Origin: Chrysomallon squamiferum
Lineage: Eukaryota > Mollusca > Gastropoda > Neomphalida > Peltospiridae
Direction of reading: 5' to 3'
DNA: 59,347 nt
NCBI GenBank assembly: GCA_012295275.1
Contig: CM022674.1
Location: forward strand, 846,264 to 905,610
Below are positions 34,795 through 55,499 of this stretch, piece by piece. Within the stretch, counting starts at the first letter, position 1. Each line of letters begins with the position of its first letter. A program made the position numbers and the translations under genes. Under the pieces are notes generated by a model. It saw nothing but the letters and a program-made list of their open reading frames with translations, did no database searches and was not told where the DNA came from.

Positions 34795-34990
34795 TGGTGT
34801 TGTTCTTGTTTATGTTCGTTGAGAGCACTGGTGTGCTGAATAAAGATCGCAAATATTTAAAAATAAAATTGTCTGAACATTTTGCCCCTCTCATGAGGGG
34901 GTACCTGAAATATAGGGACACCCATGAAGTCCAACAAAAGATGACCTTACATCGCAGGTTTCACGTCATCAGAGAGAAAAATATACACAA
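34795..34990 (-). repeat. Leader-associated dispersed repeat, gene D copy
   Basis: Contains GGGACACCCATGAAGTCCAA and TCGCAGGTTTCACGTCATCA. It joins a transplanted piece of intron 8 directly at about 34990. Confidence 0.65.
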
Positions 34991-35565
34991 AATTAATTAA
35001 ACTTAAAAATGCATCTCTGCCTAGAACAAAAACAGCTCTAACAAAATTATCTATACTTCTTTTTTCTTTTCTTTTTTGTCAATGTTTCACAAAGTTTGAT
35101 GATAAAAGTGCGTTGTACAGAACATCTGAACTACTACTATACTTTTATTTCTAGTGCTACTAGTTATAATACTATAAGTACTACCTACTACGCCAATAAA
35201 AGTACAACTACTACTTTCACAACTGCAGCAACTACTGCTACTACTAGTAAACAACAACAACTACTACTACTATTGATAGTGTTACCTCTATTGTTACTAT
35301 CACAACAACCACAATTACACCGTTACTGCTTATATTACAAGTATCAGTACTAATAATGATACTACAACTACTGCTATACCATTATTGCTAGTGCTACTAG
35401 TAGAAATACTGTAACTGCTACCTATTTCACTAATAAAAGTGTTACTGCTATTTTTTCAGCCACTACCACTAATATTTCTGCTACTACTGCTTCTACTACT
35501 ACAATCACTACAATCACAATTATTGTTGCTTCTAGAATTTCTAATAATAATAATAATAATAATGT
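34990..35565. repeat. Piece of intron 8 transplanted upstream of gene D
   Basis: It starts with AATTAAACTTAAAAATGCAT and runs through AACAGCTCTAACAAAATTAT, TTTGATGATAAAAGTGCGTT and the ACT-type triplet region. This is the order seen just after the E9 acceptor in genes B to F. No E9 or E8 coding sequence comes with it. Confidence 0.75.
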
Positions 35566-36194
35566 TAATTTTATGCTATTTTGTTTTATTTTATTTCACT
35601 AATTTACTTTTTTATTTAATATTATTCATGTATGCTTTAAGTAACAAAATTTAACATTGTTTTTGTTTCAGTTACTTTTCTCTTTACTGTATTTAACAAA
35701 AGAATTTTGTTTTCATGTGTCATATTTTATGTCACTTTGCGTCAAAAGTATCAACTCTGTAGCTAAAAATATGCTGTACACTTTATATCTTGAGTGTATG
35801 TATTATTCTTTTTATGAATATATGTATGTTTATAACTGTATGTATATATGTATGTGCATTTGGGTGCATATGTAAATATATATTGCTAAATTTATTTTAA
35901 TATATATCGATCAAAAATTAAACGAAATGAAGGGCAATAAATAAATAAATAAATAAATAAATACATATACAAGTAAATAAATAAATAAATAGATGAATCA
36001 ACAAATGAATAATTAAATAATAAGAAAAATCCGCAGAATGAAAAGTCATGTTATACTCTGTGACATTCAGTTATTAGTCAAGTTTATCTTTCTCACTTTG
36101 TCTTCCTTACTGTATCAATGTAGAGAAGATTCACTCATGCTATAAACAGTAATATTTCAAGTTTTGCTAGAAAATATTCGGACCACGAACTTAC

Positions 36195-36238
36195 CGAGAT
36201 ATGGCGAAAATCTTTGAACTCAGTTGGATAACTGCTAT
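36195..36238 (-). pseudogene. Orphan exon-1-like block upstream of gene D
   Basis: The block matches E1 of gene D, with an intact CG/GTAAGT donor and the same LSSK and AIS codons. Both start codons found in paralogues are lost (ATA at the Met1 position and ATC at the Met4 position). It lies in a local duplication of the gene D 5' region (34005-35000 against 35625-36690). It could act only as an untranslated leader, perhaps joined to a downstream ATG. Confidence 0.65.
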
Positions 36239-36332
36239 CTCCTGTAACTAGAGTAATGTGTAACAAAACAAACACTGTTATCTTTCTTCTAACAGGTCAC
36301 GTTGTTCACCGCAAACTGTTTGAGTCGAAACA

Positions 36333-36351
36333 AAAATATTATTATTATTAC

Positions 36352-36444
<93 letters not shown>

Positions 36445-36447
36445 GTT
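36333..36447. repeat. (ATT)n tract in the duplicated gene D leader
   Basis: About 37 ATT units with one break, expanded from about 8 units in the parallel block at 34768-34790. Confidence 0.97.
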
Positions 36448-36464
36448 TTATTATTAATATTCTT

Positions 36465-36690
36465 GTGCTGGTGTTGTTCTTGTTCATGTTCGTTGAGAGC
36501 ACTGGTGTGTTGTATGTTAATAAAGATTGCAAATATTTTAAAATAAAAATGTCTGAACATTTTGTCCCTCTCATGAGGGGGTACCTGAAATGTAGGGACA
36601 CCCATGAGGTCCAACAAAAGTGTCTCTACATCGCAGATTTCTCGTTATTAGAGAGAAAACATTTACACAAAATTTTCTTTTAACATATTT
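36465..36690 (-). repeat. Leader-associated dispersed repeat, second gene D copy
   Basis: Contains GGGACACCCATGAGGTCCAA. It belongs to the local duplication that also holds the orphan exon 1. Confidence 0.65.
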
Positions 36691-36860
36691 ATAATCTTCA
36701 GAATTGATAGCGCCAACTTACGATAGCGCAAATCGGCAAATCTCGCAGAACGTATGAATTGTAATCAAAACAAAAGAAGAATATAAAATATGTTTTACAT
36801 ATATTCTGACTCAATTTAGATTAATACAATTCACAAATCAGTATCTTATAAACATGTTTT

Positions 36861-36908
<48 letters not shown>

Positions 36909-37469
36909 CAAAAAGAAAGATCGACATACACTCAAACACTAATCATAACACAGAGATTATACCGACATTTTATGTGTATATGTGTATGTGTGTGTCTGTA
37001 TGTGTATGTGTGTCTGTATCTATGTTTGTCTGTGTCATACGTCATATTTAAAAGAACATAAAACATTAAAATAACTAATGAAAGTTTTTAACATACAAAA
37101 CATTCAAACCTTAAACACGATACAGATTCGTTCCAAGTCCATTTGAATTTAAAATCATCAGTAAAATATAAATCATAAAAAAAATACGTGTCAGATTAAA
37201 ATGTACTCACTAAAATGCACATAAAGTTAAAACAATCCACTTGTAAAATCAAACTGTTAAATATCCACGCCAGTTTAAAATCCACATAGATAAACATCCA
37301 CTTGTAGAACGGGGCTATCGAAAATCTATGTCAGTTTAGACTCTATTTGTTACAGACGTGTGTAAGTGGTGTCACAGTGTTTAAAGATACTTCTCTAAAT
37401 CAGTAGAGAATTCAGAATTTGTTAGCTGTATTTCTCAACTTAGGTATTTATGTGTGTACTTGTGTGTGC

Positions 37470-37514
<45 letters not shown>

Positions 37515-37865
37515 GTCTGTGTGTCTGGATGTATCTATGTTTATATACAAGTACGTGTGTATATTGGTGTCTATTTTTTAGGATATTGCTATATTTATTT
37601 TATTTATGACGATCAAAAATTAAATATATAAATATATAAATACATAAATAAATAAATAATAATAATAATAATAATAAAAAACAATGATAATAATAATAAA
37701 AATCTTCAAAATGAAAAGCAATATTATACTATGTGATGTTCAGTTACTAGTGATGTTTACCTTCGTAACTTTGTTTTCTTTACTGTGCGAATATGTAAAA
37801 AGATTCAAACATGCAATAAACAGAAGGTTCTCAAGATTTGCTAAATAATATACGGGATACGTAAG

Positions 37866-37915
37866 ATGCGAACTGCAACAACACTGAAAAACCTTGCATT
37901 ACTGAGATCTGAACT
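37866..37915 (-). pseudogene. Relic exon 1 far upstream of gene D
   Basis: A weak match to the E1 block, including the leader motif CTAGCTAGTTCAGAT and the upstream sequence GGGGCCAGTCTGCAGAC. The coding part is not open from an ATG in the expected place, and the donor reads TTACGTATC. This is the third exon-1-like block in the gene D upstream region. Confidence 0.4.
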
Positions 37916-39003
37916 AGCTAGAGTGAAGTGTGACAAAACAAAAACTAATCTTGTGTCTGCAGACTGGCCCCGTTGTTCATTTCAAACTGTTTTTGAAATT
38001 TATTATGTTCGTTGTCAGTACGTATGAATTTATGGATGTGGCTGTGTGTGTATGTGCGCCTATGTGTATGTATGAATGTATGAATGTATGTATTCTCTCT
38101 TCCTAAATATTATTCTGCTATTGTGGTTTGTGTTCTTATTCTTATTATCATTTTATTGATTGATGGTGTTGTTAGTACTGTTGTGTTTGTCGTTGTTGTT
38201 ACTATTGCTATAATTGTTATTGTTGTTGCTGTTCTTGTTTTGTTGTCATCATCATGAATATTATTTATTTATTTGTTTACAGCGGTACCTCTCTTTAGCG
38301 GCCCCCGAGATGAGCGACCACCAATCTGTACGGACACTTCTCCGAGACTCGATTGTTTTTCAGTGGACAGGTCCTTTAGATTATTATTCCTCTGCTAAAG
38401 CGCACAGCCCAACATAAATAACTGTGTTGTTGTACAGCAGAACTCTACGCTGTTTTTAAAGATGGCGTCGCACATTTCCTGTACTGCACAGAACATGCAG
38501 GGACTGTCGTGTTTGTTCAATGACATGAATCCGCGAACTGGCTAAGCGACACTTAACATCATTCCGTGATTTTTATGTTTTTTAAATCGTGCATTGTCTC
38601 GGTACTGTGGGGATCGAAACAATTGGTGCGACTGTTTCAAGTCGGAGTTCTACTTGGGTTTCAAGTGCATTATTTTATTTGACGTAAAACTACCTTATTT
38701 GTATTATGAGTTTCATGAGAGGAAAATGTGTTTCTGTTGCATGGATGATTGAAGTCGATATATTTGCAAATGTGTTTCCAACTGTGATGCTTGCTGTGGC
38801 AATCCATGTACACGACGATGTATTTATGTTGTAAGTACCGCTGTGATGCATGTCAATACAAAATTATAAATACGTTAAAATACAATTTACACACAATTTC
38901 TTTTTAACATATTTACAATCTTAGGAAGGCGCAGCTTGAAATCAACTTATTAAAATCATATCTGTCAAAATAGCTATTTGAGTGTGTATGTGTATGTGTG
39001 TGC

Positions 39004-39047
<44 letters not shown>

Positions 39048-39266
39048 GCGTGTGCGTGTGTGTGTGTGTGAATAGTATCCAGTTACTGACGTTTCATCTA
39101 ACTAAAGCAATACGTGAGAAAACAAACACTAGTCTGTCTCCTCAAACTGGTCCTGCTGTTCATGAAAAACTGTTTTCAAGTCGATAAACAAACATTAACT
39201 GTTTTACATTACACAAAATAAACATTAGATGAAACATTCAACGAACAATTGATAAAATCATCTTTT

Positions 39267-39331
<65 letters not shown>

Positions 39332-39398
39332 CATTATTCCATTGTTGATGTGGTTCTTTCTTATGTTCGTTGTACGTTAGTACGTATATATGTATGTA

Positions 39399-39600
39399 TG
39401 TATGTAGTTCCGGATTTTGAATATTCTGTGTCTTATGTACATCTAAATAGACTCTGCACTTAGACAATATTTGGGAATTCACTGGCACACGAGGACAAAG
39501 TCCAGTCACAACCTCACAAACCCGTCAGATGCCGCTAACGAGACTCGAACGTGTAGCACCCATTTTGTATGTTACCGTTCTCAGTGTATGTATGTGTATG
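39399..39600 (-). mobile_element. SINE-like element with tRNA B-box motif, copy 1
   Basis: The minus strand contains ACGTTCGAGTCTCG, a good RNA polymerase III B box, preceded by AACATACAAAATGGGTGCT, which resembles a tRNA anticodon arm and variable region. It continues into TGACTGGACTTTGTCCTCGT and ends beside a TATG microsatellite. A clear A box was not found, so tRNA origin is inferred. Confidence 0.55.
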
Positions 39601-40423
39601 TGTACAGTCAGTGTCATTAAAATGAACACCTACTCAGAAGCTAATCTTGTTTTTAAATATGAAGCGGCTTGTATGGTAATACATGTACAGATCTCTGTAT
39701 ACGTAATCTACGATTCTTCACTGTTGGTATGTCGGTATATACCCGCCAGACAAAATACAAATCATACAGAATGGCAAACTCTCAGGTAAATGTTCGATTT
39801 GTGCCAAATGCTTAGAGTGGTGAAAATTTGGTGTTCTTTGACCTTCAATTTATAATATAGTTTTTCCGTTGGTTCCGTTGTTTAAGACAGAGCAGGCCTT
39901 TGTTGAAGATACAGTTTTATAATTAAGAGCTGGTGGAAGGTTGGCACCACAACGTAGGAAACACCAGCAACTTGACTTCGACATAAAGCAACAGCAAATG
40001 TTTCCTCTCGACAGAACAGAAGACCTCAACAGAATATGCTGATTCCGTCTCGCACTTTGTCGCACTGTGAAATGTTATATCTCTTTTGAGAAATAAACTA
40101 TACTGTAATCCACCATTGTTTCATCATTTGTTATCCTGGACTGCTTCAGTAATACATATCAATAGGTGCGGGCACAGTGAGCTGACCTTAACTTTTAATA
40201 TGACATGATAACTACCCGTATTCATTATCAAAACAAATCATAGGATTTCACAGAATAAATTGGCACATTCTGAATATTGAACGCAAAGTGCCTTTCCTTG
40301 AAAATTTATCAATTTAATACTGGAACAATTACGATGGCTAAATGATGACATAGAGCATATCTGTCACATGATCTTTACTAATACAGACAAGTGTCCGCTT
40401 TTAATCTGTCCACAAACACCATC

Positions 40424-40735
40424 AGCACTTAGCGAGACCTGTCCAGTGTAGTCAACGTGACGGATATCATCAACACTTAGCGAGACCTGTCCAGTGTAGT
40501 CAACGTGACGGATATCATCAACACTTAGCGAAACCTCCAGTCAACGTTATCATCAACACTCGAACCTGTCCAAGTCAACGTGACGGATATCATCAACACT
40601 TAGCGAGACCTGTCCAGTGTAGTCAACGTGACGGATATCATCAACACTTAGCGAGACCTGTCCAGTGTAGTCAACGTGACGGATATCATCAACACTTAGC
40701 GAGACCTATCCAGTGTAGTCAACGTGACGGATATC
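40424..40735. repeat. 48-bp minisatellite, copy 1
   Basis: About six units of 48 bp contain CTTAGCGAGACCTGTCCAGT and GACGGATATCATC; one unit is shortened. It lies directly upstream of the Penelope-like fragment. Since 48 is a multiple of three, one plus-strand frame reads through as a 16-residue repeat (RDGYHQHLARPVQCSQ). Confidence 0.85.
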
Positions 40736-40800
40736 ATCCTCTGTTCTATCAGAAATCGTCAGTTTACATCCAACCTAATCTGGACAGTTCAGTAACATAT

Positions 40801-40851
40801 GTGTTAGACAGCTTCAACGAAAACCCACTGTTTCTATTTCATTCACATTAT

Positions 40852-40921
<70 letters not shown>

Positions 40922-41757
40922 GTCTGTCTATCTCTTCATCTGAATTTTCCTGTTCAGTTCTATTTTGCGCTCTGAAATCGAGAGGTTATTCAAAACGACT
41001 TCTAAGGAAAATTAAATCTGAAACCGTCATAGAATTAGAAAAACCCTTGGATCCAACAGACGCATTCAAACCCTATAAAACCCAACATAATATTCAACCT
41101 CACCTGGGTTCCGTATATACAGCGATCTGCAAAAACACCAGATGCAGTCTTCACCACATAATAAAATCTCAGTCTACGTTCAGTAAGGAACAAACAAAAA
41201 GTGAATATCAAATCTGAACTAACCTAGACTGCGATTCCAAAAACTTTGTGTATTTGATGACATGCAACTTGTGTAAAAAACAGTACGTCGGCCAAACACA
41301 AAATATGTTACAAGTTAGAACTGCTTGTCACAAATACGATATTAAGCATGAGGCTGACATTCCTGTCGCCAAACACTTTAACCTACCTGGTCATATATTG
41401 AAGGATCATTTTGAAATAATCCCAACAGAACAAACGCCCATTCTCGAATCCAAAACTAAAACTTTTAAATTTGAACGAGAAGCGTTTTGGATTCGCACGT
41501 TACAAACCCTAAAACCATTTGGAATAAATGTTGACTCGGGCAAATGTAAAGACAGAGATAAAATAATTTACCCAATAATTTACGTTGACATTGGTAAAAT
41601 TATGAAATAGCAATATTTTAACTTACAGACTACTATGAAAAATCCACTAACAGCACGTCCCATCATAGCTTAAAAAAAAAAAAAAAAGTCTAAAAGATAT
41701 TTTACTCTCTACGCGATTTTCGGAATAACACGTCTATGCAAAGTATTTACAAATAAA
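40801..41757 (+). mobile_element. Penelope-like retroelement 3' fragment, copy 1 (broken GIY-YIG ORF)
   Basis: An open frame from 40801 runs through a (CT)n tract and then encodes KSRGYSKRLLRKIKSETV and a Cys/His-rich stretch (CKNTRCSLHHIIKSQSTF). It stops at a TGA near 41215. The frame resumes at 41248 with YLMTCNLCKKQYVGQTQNML, VAKHFNLPGH and REAFWIRTLQTLKPFGIN. This order, a small Cys cluster then a GIY-YIG nuclease core then FWI..L.TL.P.GIN, is typical of the C-terminal endonuclease of endonuclease-bearing Penelope-like elements. The reverse transcriptase part is absent. The copy is dead. Confidence 0.8.
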
Positions 41758-41939
41758 TTAAAAAAATGTTGTTTTCTTAAAAATTAATAAATATATAGAC
41801 ATAGGACCAAAGCACACTGTAATAAACATTACAATGGTCAATTTTAAGTTAAATCGAATCACTAGAGATAAAATTAGAAAATGATAAAATTGTTTAAGTA
41901 ATAAAAGAATTTCCTGTGCCAGAGCGTTCTTTAGTTCAT

Positions 41940-42038
41940 AAATACATACATACATACATACATACATACATACATACATACATACATACATACATACATA
42001 CATACATACATACATACATAAATACATACATACATACA

Positions 42039-42072
<34 letters not shown>

Positions 42073-42311
42073 CATACGTACATAGATACATACATACATA
42101 CATACGTACATACATAGATACATACATACATACATACGTACATAAATACAGACATACATACTTACATACATACATACGTACATACATACATACATACATA
42201 CATAAATACATACATACATACATACATACATACATACAAACATACATACAAACATATATACATACATACATAGATACATACATACATACATACGTACATA
42301 CATACATACAA
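41940..42311. repeat. (CATA)n tract just beyond the gene E stop
   Basis: About 370 bases of CATA with scattered GATA, CGTA and AATA variants, followed by (AAAT)n. Confidence 0.97.
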
Positions 42312-42344
42312 ATAAATAAATAAATAAATAAATATTTAAAACAT

Positions 42345-42350
42345 TTTATT
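42345..42350 (-). terminator. Candidate poly(A) signal of gene E
   Basis: AATAAA on the minus strand, 16 bases beyond the stop codon. A 3' UTR this short would be unusual, so later sites are possible. Confidence 0.3.
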
Positions 42351-42365
42351 TCGATTTTTTTATCT

Positions 42366-50445
<8,080 letters not shown>

Positions 50446-50635
50446 CTCATCTAACTAGAGTAATGTGTGTGAAAATAAAAACTAGTCTGTCTCTTCAAAC
50501 TGGTCCAGCTGTTGCTTGGAGACTGTTTGAGTCGACATTAATTATATTAGATTAAACAGAATTAACATCAGAAAAAGCATTCAACAAACTTTTGAAAAAA
50601 ATCTTCTTTATTATTATTATTATTATTCCGTTCTT

Positions 50636-50880
50636 GCTGTTGTTCTTATTTATGCACGTTGTGAGTACCGATATGATGCAAGTGAATAAAGATTGTAAAT
50701 GTGTTAAAATAACATTTGTGTAAATCTTGTCCCTCTTGTAAAGCGGTGCCTGTCTTGTACGGACACCCGTGGGTTGGAGCAAAAGTATCGCTACATCGCA
50801 GGTTTCCCCTTCATCAGAGGAGCAAAATCTACACACAGTTTCCTTTCATTGTATTTACAATCTTAAAAATGCACTGCGCT
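50636..50880 (-). repeat. Leader-associated dispersed repeat, gene E copy
   Basis: Contains GTGAGTACCGATATGATGCA, GGACACCCGTGGGTTGGAGC and TCGCAGGTTTCCCCTTCATC. It is repeated at 53298-53540 beyond the assembly gap. A partial copy lies upstream of gene B at 18165-18275. Confidence 0.65.
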
Positions 50881-51647
50881 ATCTTTATACAGCACGGATC
50901 TCATCCACTGTAGGAATATGGAATCCATGTAAACCAAAAAGGAAATTATTGTAGCCAAAATAAAATATTAAAAGGAAGAACATGAAATATGTTTTACTTA
51001 TATCGTAACTCATTTTAGATTAATTAAATTCACAGAACAGTAACTTATAAATATGTCTTATCTATACATATTTAAACGTGTATTTCCAAAGTATATATAA
51101 ATGTAGACATGTGGGATCATAGAATCATACAGATGTTATGTGTATCATCTCTCCTATAAACATATATACACAATGTCAAGTACACAGATATAGATACACA
51201 CATACATACACATACATTCAAACATACACAAACACAGATAGGTTCAACCACACACACACTCACACGCACATATATATATATATATATATATACAGCCATC
51301 CAAAAAGAAAGATTGACATACACTCAAACACTAAGCATAACACAGAGATAGACAGATATGTTGTGTGTATATGTACGTCTGTCTCTATGTGAATATGTGT
51401 ATCTATGTGTATCTTTGTCTATATGTCAGTGATAAAGAACATTAAAAATTGAAATATCTAATGCATGTTTGCTCATATATAATATTCAAACCTCAAATCA
51501 TGGCATAAATTCTTTCCAAGTCGATTTAAATTTAAAATCATCAGTAAAATAAAATCATTAAAAGTTCTGATTAAAACCTACTAATTAAAATCTACTAATT
51601 AAAATCTACTAATTAAAATCTACTAATTAAAATCTACTAATTAAAAT

Positions 51648-51847
51648 NNNNNNNNNNNNNNNNNNNNNNNNNNNNNNNNNNNNNNNNNNNNNNNNNNNNN
51701 NNNNNNNNNNNNNNNNNNNNNNNNNNNNNNNNNNNNNNNNNNNNNNNNNNNNNNNNNNNNNNNNNNNNNNNNNNNNNNNNNNNNNNNNNNNNNNNNNNNN
51801 NNNNNNNNNNNNNNNNNNNNNNNNNNNNNNNNNNNNNNNNNNNNNNN
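51648..51847. other. Assembly gap of 200 N
   Basis: Exactly 200 undetermined bases. The sequence after the gap restarts at a point equivalent to 49208, so the gap size is a placeholder and the join probably overlaps two haplotypes. Confidence 0.98.
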
Positions 51848-51911
51848 CAACATATTAAAATAATTTAACAAGAAGAGCCAAGATAAATAAATAAAAAAAT
51901 AAACATAAATA

Positions 51912-51955
<44 letters not shown>

Positions 51956-53239
51956 AATAAGGAAAAACTGTAGCAATAATATTAAATAATAATAATGATG
52001 GTGATGATGATGATGATGATTATGATAAGAATAAAAATAACAATAACGATACTACTACTACTACTACTAATAATAATAATAGAAATAGGAAACAGAAACA
52101 GAAGTAAGGTATATTCAATAACATCATTCAGACAATATTACTATCTGTGATGATAACTCAAGTTTATCTGAAAAATTATCCTAAACTAATCCGCAAACCA
52201 AATTAAACAGATGACACAAGGTTAATTTAAGAGACTGAAAGACTTCTTTTATTCTTTCAATCCTTTCTGTCATTCCTTATTCCTTTCGTTCGTTCATCCA
52301 TTAATTGATACACTATAACACTCACTGAGAAAAGACATACCTGTATTATTTTTAAAATTCGTTGTGAAGACAATGTACGTAACAGGAAAACACAAAAGTG
52401 CTAAAATAGAGAAACATTTCTTCCTGAAAAAATAAATAAATAAAATAAGTAACATTTAATACTAATAAATGTAATAATGATGATGATATTAATAATAGTT
52501 AATATAATTTAACAGAATTTTAATCAACATAATTTAACACTGTTTATTCAGCAGAATCTAACAATTAACAGAATTCATCAATGCTTAACGTAACAAAAAT
52601 GAACAGTTTTCTTTTCGTTTTAATTACCTTTTTATGTCACTTTGCGTCAAAAATATCAGATTACAGTTCTAAATATGCTACACTCTTGATACTTTGAATG
52701 TATGTATGTTTATATTTATGTATATATGTTGTATGCATGAATATTTGCATGTATATATGCATATATCTGTATGTGTTTGTATAAATGTATATATATACAC
52801 ATATACACACACATATGTGTATACATTGCTGTTATGTAAAATATTCCTAAATTAATCTGAATATGTCTCAGTCAAAAATTAAATAAATAACAAAAATCTG
52901 CAAACCTGAAAGTTATATTATATTCCCTGACATTCAGTTATTAGTCAAGTTTATCTTTCTAACTTTGTCTTCGTTACTGTACGAATGTATTAATGATTTG
53001 CTCTCGCTAGAAAATATTCAGAAGACGAACTTACCTTGAACTGGTGACAAATCTTGAACAGTCTCCCATTACTGCCATCTCATCTAACTAGAGTAATGTG
53101 TGTGAAAATAAAAACTAGTCTGTCTCTTCAAACTGGTCCAGCTGTTGCTTGGAGACTGTTTGAGTCGACATTAATTATATTAGATTAAACAGAATTAACA
53201 TCAGAAAAAGCATTCAACAAACTTTTGAAAAAAATCTTC

Positions 53240-53297
<58 letters not shown>

Positions 53298-54290
53298 CGT
53301 TCTTGCTGTTGTTCTTATTTATGCACGTTGTGAGTACCGATATGATGCAAGTGAATAAAGATTGTAAATGTGTTAAAATAACATTTGTGTAAATCTTGTC
53401 CCTCTTGTAAAGCGGTGCCTGTCTTGTACGGACACCCGTGGGTTGGAGCAAAAGTATCGCTACATCGCAGGTTTCCCCTTCATCAGAGGAGCAAAATCTA
53501 CACACAGTTTCCTTTCAACATATTTACAATCTTAAAAATGCACTGCGCTATCTTTATACAGCACGGATCTCATCCACTGTAGGAATATGGAATCCATGTA
53601 AACCAAAAAGGAAATTATTGTAGCCAAAATAAAATATTAAAAGGAAGAACATGAAATATGTTTTACTTATATCGTAACTCATTTTAGATTAATTAAATTC
53701 ACAGAACAGTAACTTATAAATATGTCTTATCTATACATATTTAAACGTGTATTTCCAAAGTATATATAAAGGTAGACATGTGGGATCATAGAATCATACA
53801 GATGTTATGTGTATCATCTCTCCTATAAACATATATACACAATGTCAAGTACACAGATATAGATACACACATACATACACATACATTCAAACATACACAA
53901 ACACAGATAGGTTCAACCACACACACACTCACACGCACACATATATATATATATATATATATACAGCCATCCAAAAAGAAAGATTGACATACACTCAAAC
54001 ACCAAGCATAGACAGATATGTTGTGTGTGTATATGTACGTCTGTCTCTATGTGAATATGTGTATCTATGTGTATCTTTGTCTATATGTCAGTGATAAAGA
54101 ACATTAAAAATTGAAATATCTAATGAATGTTTGCTCATATATAATATTCAAACCTCAAATCATGGCATAAATTCTTTCAAAGTCGATTTAAATTTAAAAT
54201 CATCAGTAAAATAAAATCATTAAAAGTTCTAATTAAAATCTACTAATTAAAATCTACTAATTAAAATCTACTAATTAAAATCTACTAATT
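51848..54290. repeat. Near-identical 2.4-kb stretch right of the assembly gap
   Basis: Counterpart of 49205-51647. It contains E2 and E1 of gene E again and continues through the 14-bp tandem repeat in which the left copy breaks off. Confidence 0.9.
52341..53078 (-). other. Duplicate E1 and E2 of gene E beyond the assembly gap
   Basis: E2 at 52341-52423 and E1 at 53035-53078 repeat the exons at 49704-49786 and 50402-50445. Within E2 the only difference I see is a silent AAC to AAT change. The whole surrounding 2.4 kb is duplicated at about allelic divergence, so this is more likely an alternative haplotype contig than a separate gene. Confidence 0.75.
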
Positions 54291-54420
54291 AAAATCTACT
54301 AATTAAAATCTACTAATTAAAATCTACTAATTAAAATCTACTAATTAAAATCTACTAATTAAAATCCACTAATTAAAATCTACTAATTAAAATCTACTAA
54401 TTAAATCTACTAATTAAAAT
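54225..54420. repeat. 14-bp minisatellite (TAATTAAAATCTAC)n
   Basis: About 13 units with two variant units (CCAC instead of CTAC). The same array is cut short at 51565-51647. Diverged relatives of the unit (AAAATCTACTT, AAAATCCACTT) occur upstream of genes A, C and D as well. Confidence 0.9.
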
Positions 54421-55040
54421 CCACTCACTAAAATCCAGAAAACGCTAAGAATCTGCTTGTACAACCAAACTGCTAAAAACGCGTGCCAGATTGAAATCCA
54501 CTTATTAAAATCCTGACGAAGTTAACAATCTCCTTTTGTACACGTTATATTAAAAATCCATATGAGATCAAAATCAATTTATTATAATCCAGATGCAGAA
54601 ACAAACTAACGAAAATCCACGTGTGTCTAAAATCTGATTGTTACAGATGTCTGTAACAGGTGTGACAAATATTTTAAAATAGTTATCAAAGTCACTGGGG
54701 CATGCAGAATTTAGCTGCATTTGTCATCATAGGCATTTATACGTGTGCGCGTGTGTTATTTGTCTGCGTGATGTATGTATACACATATGTGTATAAATGG
54801 CTGTCTATTATTTAATATATTGTTAAATATGTTTAATATATCTCGCTCAAAAGATAAATAATGTAAATTAATGAATAAATAAATAAATGATACAAATCTG
54901 CAAAATGAAAAGTGAAATTATACTCTGTGACATTCAGCTATTAGTAAAGCTTATATTTCTAACCTTCTGTTCGTTACTACATGAATGATTCACTCAATAA
55001 ACAGAAAGTACTCAATAGTTGCTTGATAATATACGGGAAT

Positions 55041-55092
55041 CGTAAATTGTGATACAGCAATAAAAACTTGAAGAATCTCGCGTTACTGTCAT
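55041..55092 (-). pseudogene. Relic exon 1 upstream of gene E
   Basis: Aligns loosely to E1 (leader CTAGTTCAGATGACAGTAAC, then decayed codons) and is preceded in gene order by unrelated repeat sequence. No GTAAGT donor is present. Confidence 0.4.
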
Positions 55093-55499
55093 CTGAACTA
55101 GCTATGGTACATAATTTTAATAAGTCAATCATTTAACATCATTCCGTGATTTTTATGTTTTTTAAATCCTGCATCGTCTCGGTTCTGTTGGGATCGAAAC
55201 AATTGGTGCGACTGTTTCAAGTCGGAGTTCTACTTGGGTTTCAAGTGCATTATTGTATTTGACGTAAAACTACCTTGTGCGTATTATGAGTTTCATGACA
55301 GGAAAATATGCTTTATTAGAAAGGATCAATGAAGTCGATATATTTGCAGATGTGTTTCCAACTGTGATGCTTGCTGTGGCAATGCCAGCACACGACGATT
55401 TATTTATGTTGTGAGTACCGCTGTGATGCAATATAAATTATAAATACGTGAAAATAAAATCTACAGACAATTTCTTTTTATCACATTTACATTCTTATG

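Larger units (their letters stand above)
38555..41757. repeat. Large duplicated block, copy 1 (matches 55128-57778)
   Basis: Landmarks in the same order in both copies are CATCATTCCGTGATTTTTAT, a leader-like repeat, a SINE-like element, an unknown ORF fragment with an AATAAA signal, a 48-bp minisatellite, and the Penelope-like fragment. The block lies upstream of gene D here and upstream of gene E in the other copy, so it was copied together with array units or inserted twice as a composite. Confidence 0.75.

Noticed and set aside
39520-39570. Possible tRNA gene on the minus strand
   Set aside because: A B box is present, but no cloverleaf with acceptor stem and clear A box could be built; a SINE-like element explains it better.
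50797-50820. Hammerhead-ribozyme-like core (CTGATGA ... GAAAC ... GTA) on the minus strand of the leader-associated repeat, also at 26655 and 53470
   Set aside because: The core strings are present, but there is no room for helix II and the flanks do not form helix I, so a working fold is not supported.
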